Assembly (NCBI GenBank): GCA_031258505.1
Contig: JAIRMT010000102.1
Span: 1-13,092 of the forward strand
Reading direction: 5' to 3'
Length of the DNA stretch: 13,092 nt
From: Treponema sp.
Lineage (GTDB): Bacteria > Spirochaetota > Spirochaetia > Treponematales > Breznakiellaceae
The first letter of the stretch is position 1; every line of letters starts with the position of its first letter. The notes beneath the pieces are model-generated. The model saw only the letters and a program-made list of their open reading frames with translations, did no database searches and had not been told where the DNA came from. Both the position numbers and the translations under genes were made by a program. This document shows, in pieces, positions 5,626 through 13,092 of this stretch.

Positions 5626-6990
5626 TCAGTCAAGCGCGAATACCTGCGCCAGCGGGTCTGTACCCACTTTGGCGGCGGGGAGCGTAACACTGAGCTTGTC
5701 GTTGTCGCGGGTAAAGGCGCAGGTCTCGCCAGTGTCGAGGAGGCGCGCGACTTTAACCAGCGTGGCGCACGGAAAGCTGATAATAGCAGGCAGGGTCGAG
5801 CCTTCGGGACAGAGGTAGATCACATAGACGACGTTGGCTTTTTTGGTGTAACGCAGATTATCCACCTTGTAGGGTACGACAGTACGGGTACCATAGATTG
5901 CTTCGCCGTTCTTCTTGAGCCATTCCCCCAGGCCGCGGACGCTTTTTATTGCGCCAGAAGGCAGACGTCCGTCTGGCTGGGGACCAATGTTGAGCGCGAG
6001 GTTACCGCCAAACGCTACAATATCGGAAAGCAGGTGGACAAGTTCACGCGGGGACTTGTAGCGGTCTTCGTAGGCAAAGGAGAACGAGGTGCCGACAGTA
6101 ACGCAGCTTTCCCAAGGCACGCCGAGCGGCTTGTCCGGGATGCACTGTTCAGGCGTGATGTAGTTCTCATACGGCCCGCCAACCGTGCGATCCGCTGACA
6201 AAAGCCAGGGTTGCAGTTTCCGCGCCTCATCAACAATGCCGCCCAGGTCAATGTCTTGTTTGGGAGCGCGCACCCAGCCCGCGTCAAACCACAGGATGTC
6301 CAGCCTGCCATAGTTGCGACAGAGTTCCAGCACCTGATTCTTGGTAAAGTTCTTAAACCCCTCCCAAAGGTCTGGGTGTTCGGCGGGTTTATATGAAGGC
6401 CCCCGCGCAGTTTTTTCAGCGGGGAACTCCGGGTTCCAGTAATACGGCGTGTACCAATCAGCCTTAGAGAAATAGGCTGCAATGCCGAGACCTTGTGCGC
6501 GGAACGCATCAAACAGATGGCGCGTGATGTCGGCTTGGGGGTGGCTGTGAAATGGGCAGTCGCGCGCGGTGATTTTGTATGCAGAATAGGCTGTGTCCCA
6601 CATACAAAAGCCGTCGTGATGCTTGGTGGTGAAGATGAGGTACTTGAAACCGCAGTCTGCCGCCAGCGCAGCCCAAAGCTCAGGCTGGAAGCGGATTGGG
6701 TTAAACGTGCGGTTGAGCGCCCGGTACTGCCGCTTGAACAGCTCGCCATCATCGGTCCAGTTTACGCCGGTTCTCGACCAGTCAGCGTCAGCGTCGCTCA
6801 TTGCCCACGACTCCACCAGCCCAAGCTGGGAGTATGGCCCCCAGTGCATCATCAACGCCAGCTTCTGGTCTTGAAACCACTCCAGCCGCTCCTGAATGAG
6901 CGGGTCTGTTGACTGCACATAGCGGTCTGCTGGGCTGAAATTGTGTACGCCCTCCTCGATCATTTCGGGCGCGGGATTATCTGTCGCCAT
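5626..6990 (-). CDS. Cytoplasmic GH29 alpha-L-fucosidase
   Basis: A retaining exo-hydrolase that releases alpha-L-fucose from glycans or oligosaccharides. The start at 6990 is set by AAGGAG 5 nt upstream; the longer frame to 7095 would run far into hslU and has no homology-like sequence. The 454-residue protein (MATDNPAPEM...) has no signal peptide. GH29 features in order are LMMHWGPYSQLGLVESW (46-62), LIFTTKHHDGFCMWDT (118-133) with His124-His125, LDILWFDAGW (230-239) with probable nucleophile Asp236, and WESC (293-296), where Glu294 is a candidate general acid; the acid position varies in this family. A C-terminal beta region follows residue 370. It sits 17 bp after hslU on the same strand, with no room for a promoter outside hslU. 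Substrates imported by the cell are implied by the cytoplasmic location. Confidence 0.9.
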   Translation of the reverse strand: MATDNPAPEMIEEGVHNFSPADRYVQSTDPLIQERLEWFQDQKLALMMHWGPYSQLGLVESWAMSDADADWSRTGVNWTDDGELFKRQYRALNRTFNPIRFQPELWAALAADCGFKYLIFTTKHHDGFCMWDTAYSAYKITARDCPFHSHPQADITRHLFDAFRAQGLGIAAYFSKADWYTPYYWNPEFPAEKTARGPSYKPAEHPDLWEGFKNFTKNQVLELCRNYGRLDILWFDAGWVRAPKQDIDLGGIVDEARKLQPWLLSADRTVGGPYENYITPEQCIPDKPLGVPWESCVTVGTSFSFAYEDRYKSPRELVHLLSDIVAFGGNLALNIGPQPDGRLPSGAIKSVRGLGEWLKKNGEAIYGTRTVVPYKVDNLRYTKKANVVYVIYLCPEGSTLPAIISFPCATLVKVARLLDTGETCAFTRDNDKLSVTLPAAKVGTDPLAQVFALD

Positions 6991-7007
6991 AAAAACTCCT
7001 TTTGAGG

Positions 7008-8617
<1,610 letters not shown>

Positions 8618-8618
<1 letters not shown>

Positions 8619-9160
8619 TACTTTAACTCCTCCAAAGTAATATGCCCATTGGTATAGATGCAGATATTCCCCGCGATTTTGAGGCTTTTCTCTGCGATTT
8701 CGGCAGCGTTGAAGTTACTGCCTTCAAGGTATGCCAGCGCCGCCGCGTAAGCGTAGTTGCCGCCAGAGCCAATGGCGAGCGCGTTCTCCGCTGGTTCAAT
8801 CACGTCGCCGGTGCCGGATATGAGCAGGGTCTTGCTCTTGTCCGCCACAAGCAAGAGCGCCTCAAGCCGCCGCAGTTCGCGGTTAGTGCGCCAATCTTTT
8901 GCCAGTTCCACGGCTGCCCGTAGAAGGTCCCCGGAAAACTCTTTGAGCTTAGTCTCAAAGCGGTCAAAGAGGGTGAAAGCGTCGGCAGTTGAGCCGGCAA
9001 AGCCGCAAAGCACCTTACCATCCATAAGACGGCGTACCTTGCGGGCATTATTCTTCATCACGGTTTCACCCTGAGTAACCTGACCGTCTCCGGCCATAGC
9101 TACCTGTCCATCTTTCCGTACCGCAAGAACCGTGGTACCCCGTATTTTTTGTTTACTCAT
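8618..9160 (-). CDS. hslV: ATP-dependent protease peptidase subunit HslV (ClpQ)
   Basis: The proteasome-like threonine peptidase that forms the double-hexamer core of HslUV. The protein is 180 aa, the normal size. The sequence begins MSKQKIRG then TTVLAVRKDG, so an 8-residue propeptide should be removed to expose catalytic Thr9; E. coli HslV removes only Met, but short propeptides are known in other bacteria. Family signatures are AMAGDGQVTQG (21-31), CGFAGSTADAFTLF (52-65), AVELAKDWRTNRELRRLEALL and AIGSGGNYA. AAGGAG lies 7 nt before the ATG. It is preceded by xerC (58-bp gap) and overlaps hslU. Confidence 0.97.
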
Positions 9161-9218
9161 ACTGTTTCTCCTTGTTTCATGTTTTGCACGTTTTGCCGTA
9201 GATATTTCATTCCGTATC

Positions 9219-10136
9219 TCATGGCTCTTTCCCGTGAGGGTGCGCCATTGCGTAAACCTCTTTCAGGCGGCCCATGTTGACATGGGTATAGCGCTGAGTC
9301 GTGGCAATGCTGGCGTGTCCCAGAAGCTCCTGCACCACACGCACGTCACAGCCACCGTTCACCAGGTGCGTGGCAAAGCTGTGCCGCAGCGAGTGAGGGT
9401 GAATGTTTTTCCCAAGACCGGAGCGTTTCGCATACTCGCTAATGATCCAGCGCACTCCGGGTATAGAAATAGGATCGCCCCTGTGGTTGATGAAGAACCG
9501 GTCGCAGGACTTGCCGTGAAGCCTCGCAGTTCGTGAGGGAAGATACGCAGCCAGCGCCTCCAGCGCTTCCTCAGAAAAAAAGACGTAGCGCTCCCTGCCA
9601 CCCTTACCCAGCACTCGCACCCCATTAAAGCCATCTTCGATGTTGTTCAGCGATAGAGCGGCCAGTTCCGAAATCCGCAGTCCCGCCGAATACATGATGA
9701 GGATCATGGCCTTGTCCCGTTCCGGCCAGAGTATCTTTGCGCTGTCAGGCAGGCGCGCAAAGCTCGCCATCTCGCTTTCCCACAAAAAGCTCGGCAGGGT
9801 CTGTGGGGTCTTCAGGTTCCGCAGTAACACAGACGGGTCATCTTCACGATAGCCCATACGAAGCTGCCAGCGATAAAAGCCGCGAATTGAGGAAAGGGCG
9901 CGATTCACGCTCACCTCAGCAAGTCCCTTGTCCCCAAGCGCCGCGACAAAACCCCGTACCTCAAGCGGAGTGGCAGTGGCAAGCAGTATGTCTTGCTCAA
10001 CGCAGTATTCAGCAAAATGAGCAAGATCAATACGATACGCCTCAATAGTCTTAGCAGAGACCCCACGCACCGCATTCAAGTAGCTCAGATACTCCTGTAT
10101 GACAGCCGGAAGCGCCGCGCCTGTCTTAGCTTTCAT
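9219..10136 (-). CDS. xerC: Tyrosine recombinase XerC-like
   Basis: A site-specific tyrosine recombinase that should resolve chromosome dimers at dif together with a partner. The start at 10136 (MKAKTGAALP, 305 aa) is preferred: AGAAGG lies about 8 nt upstream and the length matches the family, whereas upstream Mets at 10154 and 10223 lack a good ribosome site. The N-terminal SAM-like domain (about 8-95) includes VSAKTIEAYRIDLAHF. The catalytic set is complete: Arg154 (AGLRISEL), Lys178 (GKGGRERY), His248 and Arg251 (HSLRHSFATHL), His274 (LGHASIATT) and nucleophile Tyr283. The start overlaps the end of topA by 11 bp. The position between topA and hslV supports XerC/CodV rather than an integrase; assignment as XerC rather than XerD rests on context. 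Confidence 0.92.
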   Translation of the reverse strand: MKAKTGAALPAVIQEYLSYLNAVRGVSAKTIEAYRIDLAHFAEYCVEQDILLATATPLEVRGFVAALGDKGLAEVSVNRALSSIRGFYRWQLRMGYREDDPSVLLRNLKTPQTLPSFLWESEMASFARLPDSAKILWPERDKAMILIMYSAGLRISELAALSLNNIEDGFNGVRVLGKGGRERYVFFSEEALEALAAYLPSRTARLHGKSCDRFFINHRGDPISIPGVRWIISEYAKRSGLGKNIHPHSLRHSFATHLVNGGCDVRVVQELLGHASIATTQRYTHVNMGRLKEVYAMAHPHGKEP

Positions 10137-12252
10137 CAATCTTACCTTCTTCATCATCAATACTATGAAGATAATCACAGGCCGGGTTGATACAGGCTTT
10201 GTGAAAACCATTTTTCTTGTCATGCTTTTCTACCATGAACTGCCCGCACTTGGGGCAGTTCTGCTGAATCGGCTTGAAATGACTGATGAAATCACATTCT
10301 GGATAACGTGTACAGCCGTAGAACTCTTTGCCGCGCCGCTTGGTCTTCCGCAACACAATATCGCCGCCGCATTTAGGACAGACCGCAAGGGGAATCGACT
10401 TGGTATGCCGACATTCGGGAAAGCCGCTGCAGGCTATGAAGTAACCAAAGCGCCCCAGTTTCTTCACCATGGGCCTGCCGCACTTTTCACAGACCTCGTC
10501 AGTGGCTTCGTCGAGAGAGCCTTTGTACGATTCAAGACTTTTGCCAACCTCGTCAAGATGTGTCTTGAACGGCTCATAGAACTCGCGAATCATATCAGAC
10601 CAGGGAAGCTGGTTCTCCGCAACCTCATCCAGCTTGTTTTCAATCGAAGCAGTGAAGTCCGAGTTAATCACTTGGGGAAAATGCTCCACAAGCATATCGC
10701 AGATGAGCCGTCCCAGTATCGTTGGCACAAGCTGTTTGTTCGAGCGGGTTACATAGTAACGGTCGAGCAGCACTGTAATGATGGGCGCATAGGTCGATGG
10801 CCGGCCAATGCCCTTTTCCTCCAGCGTTTTTACAATAGAAGCGTCAGTATACCGCGCCGGCCCCTGGGTAAAATGCTGTTCAGGATGAAACTTCTCCACC
10901 ACAACCGTATCGCCCAACTTGAGGTTAGGATAATCATCCCCCTTCTCTTCCTTTGAAGCGAGCGTCTTGGTTACTTTGTAAAAACCCTTTTCAAGAATAC
11001 GGGTTCCCGCTATGCGAAACAGCCCGTCTCCAGCCTGAATGTCCGTGCTGATGGTTCGCGTTTTCGCGCTATTCATCTGACTTGCCACAAAGCGTTCCCA
11101 GATAATCGTGTAGAGCTTCTGCTGATCCCGTGTGAGGTAAGGACGCACACTGTCTGGCGTGTAGGTAACATAGGTTGGCCTTATGGCTTCATGCGCGTCC
11201 TGCGCCTTCTTCCCCAGCGCATACTCCACAGCCTTTGCCGGCAGGTCTTCGGGGTAGTTGCTTGCAATCCATGCGCGAAGCTCGTCAAGGGCTGCCTGAG
11301 ATATGCGCACCGAGTCAGTACGCATATAGGTAATAAGCCCCACCCACGATGCGCCAATGTTCACGCCTTCGTAGAGTTGCTGGGCAAGCTGCATGGTTTT
11401 CTTGCTCGTAAAGCCCAGCCGGTTCGCCGCAACCTGCTGAAGCTGGGAGGTGGTAAACGGCGGACGGGGCCGCACTGTCCTGTCAAGCTCACGAATATCG
11501 CTTACCACACAAACCACGCCGTCAAGCTGTTCAATGATAAACCGCGTCTCAGCCTCGTTCTTCAATTCCGGCTTGATACCCTTCCAGCTTACCAACTGCG
11601 CGGTGAATGTCGCTCTTCCTTGCTTAAAGTCAGCCTCCAGCGTCCAGTATTCCTCTGGTATAAAGGATTCAACTTCCTTTTCCCGCTCGCAGATGAGCCG
11701 CAGAGCCACAGACTGCACCCGTCCTGCAGAGAGGCCGTTCTTTACCTTCTTCCACAAAAGCGGGGAAAGATTATAACCCACCAGCCTGTCGAGTACCCGC
11801 CGCGCTTTCTGGGCGTTTACCTTGTCAGGGTCGATTTCTCCCGGATGGTCCACCGCCTCTTTAATGGCTGTAGGGGTTATCTCGTTAAAGCTGATCCGAT
11901 GTATGGGAAGATCCCCCTGTTTAGCCGCGATTGCGTTCTTGAGATGCCATGCGATAGCCTCGCCCTCGCGGTCATTATCACTGGCAAGCAAGACCTCATC
12001 AGACTTCCTCGCCTCATCCTGTATCTCCTTGAGCAGTTTTGCCCGCCCGCGCACAGTGATGTAATCAGGCTCGAAGTTATCCTCCACCCTGATGGCGATC
12101 CGCGACTTGGGCAGGTCAATGAGATGACCCATAGACGCCTTCACGGTATACGCTGAAGAGCCGAGGTATTTCTCGATAGTCTTTGCTTTTGCCGGCGACT
12201 CAACGATCACCAGCGTTTTTTTCTGTACATTCTTTTCGGTTCTAGCCGCCAT
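10126..12252 (-). CDS. topA: DNA topoisomerase I (type IA)
   Basis: Relaxes negative supercoils by transient single-strand cleavage. The protein is 708 aa. The Toprim domain starts at TLVIVESPAKAKTIEKYLG (13-31) and carries SDNDREGEAIAWHL (91-104), with acidic metal ligands. The active-site tyrosine is Tyr309 in ITYMRTDSVRIS, and a conserved GIGRPSTYAPII follows at 481-492. Three C4 zinc ribbons close the protein: Cys588/591/608/614, Cys625/628/647/653 and Cys666/669/687/692. The C-terminus is acidic (DDEEGKIDES) and overlaps the xerC start. A modest ribosome site AGAAGG lies about 9 nt before the ATG. It is the first gene of the - strand operon; the dprA gene often found upstream in other bacteria is absent here. 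Confidence 0.97.
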   Translation of the reverse strand: MAARTEKNVQKKTLVIVESPAKAKTIEKYLGSSAYTVKASMGHLIDLPKSRIAIRVEDNFEPDYITVRGRAKLLKEIQDEARKSDEVLLASDNDREGEAIAWHLKNAIAAKQGDLPIHRISFNEITPTAIKEAVDHPGEIDPDKVNAQKARRVLDRLVGYNLSPLLWKKVKNGLSAGRVQSVALRLICEREKEVESFIPEEYWTLEADFKQGRATFTAQLVSWKGIKPELKNEAETRFIIEQLDGVVCVVSDIRELDRTVRPRPPFTTSQLQQVAANRLGFTSKKTMQLAQQLYEGVNIGASWVGLITYMRTDSVRISQAALDELRAWIASNYPEDLPAKAVEYALGKKAQDAHEAIRPTYVTYTPDSVRPYLTRDQQKLYTIIWERFVASQMNSAKTRTISTDIQAGDGLFRIAGTRILEKGFYKVTKTLASKEEKGDDYPNLKLGDTVVVEKFHPEQHFTQGPARYTDASIVKTLEEKGIGRPSTYAPIITVLLDRYYVTRSNKQLVPTILGRLICDMLVEHFPQVINSDFTASIENKLDEVAENQLPWSDMIREFYEPFKTHLDEVGKSLESYKGSLDEATDEVCEKCGRPMVKKLGRFGYFIACSGFPECRHTKSIPLAVCPKCGGDIVLRKTKRRGKEFYGCTRYPECDFISHFKPIQQNCPKCGQFMVEKHDKKNGFHKACINPACDYLHSIDDEEGKIDES

Positions 12253-12321
12253 TCTCTGTTACCTTCTATGAAAGTAGCGCGAATGTCAGCCTAGTCGCAA
12301 ACATCCACGTCTCGTATCGTC

Positions 12322-12350
12322 AGCATATCCATTCTGATATAGGAAGGCAA
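12322..12350 (-). promoter_or_regulatory. Weak promoter candidate for the topA operon
   Basis: On the minus strand TTGCCT (12350-12345) and TATGCT (12327-12322) are 17 bp apart, each matching 4 of 6 consensus bases. The start would fall near 12315, about 60 nt before the topA ATG. It is the best pair I found in the upstream region but not a strong one. topA promoters are often supercoiling-sensitive and need not match consensus well. Confidence 0.3.
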
Positions 12351-12508
12351 CTAGCTGCTGGCGCAGCAATGCAAAGTATCACCCGTCAGGCTCATCTCCC
12401 AGACAAAAGGATAAAAGCCTCCCCGTTTTCATGGAGAAATCGGCAAAAGGCGTACTTCAGCGTCGTATAGAAATTGTCCCGCCGCCCGGCGCGTATACGG
12501 GCATTACG

Positions 12509-12620
12509 GTAGTTAAGAGACCATCTTAACTACGCTTAAGAGACCATCTTAACTACGCTTAAGAGACTATCTTAACTATGGTTAAGAGACGCTCTTAACT
12601 ACGCTTAAGAGACGCTCTAA
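12509..12620. repeat. 23-bp palindromic tandem array 3 (different sequence, same geometry)
   Basis: Cores of 17 bp start at 12513, 12536, 12559 and 12582, with a fifth at 12605 that has lost one base. The core is TTAAGAGACSMTCTTAA-like: TTAAGAGACCATCTTAA twice, TTAAGAGACTATCTTAA once, and the perfect palindrome TTAAGAGACGCTCTTAA once. The 6-bp linker is CTACGC or CTATGG. As in arrays 1 and 2 this is a 7-3-7 palindrome plus 6 bp, giving a period of 23. The first unit extends to a 10-bp perfect stem, GTAGTTAAGA/TCTTAACTAC (12509-12518/12524-12533). It lies between divergent genes, so a terminator role is less natural here. Function unknown. Confidence 0.9.
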
Positions 12621-12804
12621 GACTTAGCGGGGAGGAATGGAAGATTATTGTTTGTGGGCTTTCACGGCTCCCCTTCCGCAGCGCCCGCGTCTAGCGCAGA
12701 TTCGCCAGCCAGCGGTGTCAGACGCTATAACTTTGATACTTTGAATTGCCGCTCTTTCTGATGATGAAGCCCCTGTTGCCTCCATCGCTCTTTACGTTCT
12801 TTTT

Positions 12805-12923
12805 CAGAGGAGGCGGAGCGTGGAGACAGAGCCTTGCAGAGGAGGCGGAGCATCGGGATAGTGCCTCGCAGAGAAGGCGGGGCGTTGCGGGGCAGAGCGG
12901 GCGAAGCCTCGCAGAGGGGGAAG
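12805..12923. repeat. Degenerate G-rich 32-bp tandem repeat
   Basis: CAGAGGAGGCGGAGC occurs identically at 12805-12819 and 12837-12851, then as CAGAGAAGGCGGGGC at 12869-12883 and in weaker form at 12893 and 12912. The period is 32 bp for the first three. Units from the second on are preceded by GCCTYG. The strand is strongly purine-rich. Overlapping open frames on both strands here are low-complexity and Arg/Ser/Pro-rich with no ribosome site, so I do not call a protein. Confidence 0.65.
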
Positions 12924-12986
12924 CGGAAAAGCCGGAGGCTTTGAAGCGAGGGGTCGGCAGCGAATCTGCCGCGACTTCCCCCTCTG
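12912..12986. other. Y-shaped inverted-repeat structure (candidate structured RNA or cruciform)
   Basis: An outer perfect 12-bp stem, CAGAGGGGGAAG (12912-12923) with CTTCCCCCTCTG (12975-12986), encloses two small perfect hairpins: AAAGCC-GGA-GGCTTT (12928-12942) and CGGCAG-CGAAT-CTGCCG (12955-12971). Together they form a three-way junction of 75 nt. No T-run follows in + orientation (AACTTTAAC). It sits just upstream of the promoter at 13007. It could be an ncRNA, part of a repeated mobile element, or a leftover terminator; strand unknown. Confidence 0.5.
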
Positions 12987-13006
12987 AACTTTAACATTCA
13001 AGACAC

Positions 13007-13035
13007 TTGACTGAGGTATTGGCGGCTCTTATCAT
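13007..13035 (+). promoter_or_regulatory. Promoter predicting a leaderless transcript
   Basis: TTGACT (13007-13012) and TATCAT (13030-13035), each 5 of 6 to consensus, are exactly 17 bp apart. The usual start position 7 bp past the -10 box falls on 13042, the A of the ATG of the following gene, which has no ribosome-binding site. Confidence 0.5.
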
Positions 13036-13041
13036 GCGCAC

Positions 13042-13092
13042 ATGACTTTACAACACAACATCGGACAGCATTTCATTATTGGCTTTGACGGT
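13042..13092 (+). CDS. N-terminus of a probable GH3-type glycosidase, truncated by the window edge
   Basis: Seventeen codons remain, MTLQHNIGQHFIIGFDG, open to the edge. An IGQ-hydrophobic-GFDG start resembles GH3 beta-N-acetylhexosaminidases (NagZ-like), whose first strand reads similarly. An in-frame stop at 13012 and the lack of an upstream ATG in frame favour this start. There is no Shine-Dalgarno sequence, which fits the leaderless arrangement. With only 17 residues the family assignment is a guess. It is divergent from topA and would add a third or fourth glycosidase to the neighbourhood. Confidence 0.45.
   Translation, partial: MTLQHNIGQHFIIGFDG

Larger units (their letters stand above)
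12253..13041. other. Long intergenic region between divergent topA and GH3-like gene
   Basis: This 789-bp stretch has no convincing gene. It contains the weak topA promoter, palindrome array 3, the 32-bp G-rich repeats, the Y-shaped structure and the rightward promoter, each listed separately. The parts 12351-12508 and 12621-12804 show no ORF with a usable ribosome site, no tRNA-like fold and no recognisable repeat, apart from a short GC-rich hairpin (CGCC-GCCC-GGCG, 12480-12491). Confidence 0.6.

Noticed and set aside
12313..12324. Single relic of the 23-bp repeat upstream of topA (minus strand GCTGACGATACG)
   Set aside because: Resembles the unit start with two bases missing, but the right arm is absent and a 12-bp partial match may be chance.
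12637..12744. Small ORF of 35 codons beginning MEDYCLW after GGGGAGG
   Set aside because: The GGAGG is only 1 nt from the ATG, too close to work, and the peptide shows no recognisable features.
12725..12997. Open frames of 65-90 codons on both strands
   Set aside because: They lie over the G-rich repeat and the Y-structure, are low-complexity on both strands, and have no ribosome site.

Overview
The window reads as a chromosomal segment of a spirochaete, probably a Treponema-like gut bacterium. This is inferred from the protein flavour, roughly 50% GC, lipoprotein and signal-peptide style, and the topA-xerC-hslV-hslU order; no database search was possible. It holds two functional blocks plus unusually repeat-rich intergenic DNA.

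Left block (1-5625, + strand): a sugar-acquisition locus. It contains the last 33 codons of an ABC permease, an array of 23-bp palindromic repeats, a secreted GH26 endo-beta-mannanase with its own promoter and terminator, and then a lipoprotein solute-binding protein and two MalF/MalG-type permeases. No ATPase gene is present; such CUT1 systems commonly share one encoded elsewhere. A second array of the same 23-bp repeat follows the second permease. The permease tail at 1-99 is 98/99 identical to 5136-5234, and both tails run into the same repeat. The window therefore shows one copy and the end of another copy of a tandemly duplicated transporter/repeat cassette about 5.1 kb apart. Mannanase outside the cell, binding protein and permeases for the released oligosaccharides is the natural reading; the exact substrate is inferred.

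Right block (5626-12252, - strand): topA - xerC - hslV - hslU - GH29 alpha-L-fucosidase, tightly packed (11-bp overlap, 58-bp gap, 1-bp TAATG overlap, 17-bp gap). This resembles the topA-(trmFO)-xerC-hslV-hslU order of Firmicutes such as Bacillus, but with a cytoplasmic fucosidase attached at the end. The two blocks converge on 5235-5625, which contains the second array, a 23-bp direct repeat and a pair of competing hairpins.

Right edge (12253-13041): 789 bp between divergent genes. It holds a weak topA promoter candidate, a third palindrome array with unrelated sequence but the same geometry (17-bp core, 6-bp linker, 23-bp period), a G-rich degenerate 32-bp repeat, a Y-shaped inverted-repeat structure, and a promoter placed so that its transcript would start at the ATG of a truncated GH3-like gene (13042-end). 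I see nothing recognisable in 12351-12508 or 12621-12804.

The most unusual signal is the set of 23-bp palindromic arrays. The first hairpin of the two homologous arrays differs by a compensatory base-pair change, which supports an RNA (or cruciform) structure, while in 28 units the perfectly palindromic combination of the two variable positions never occurs.
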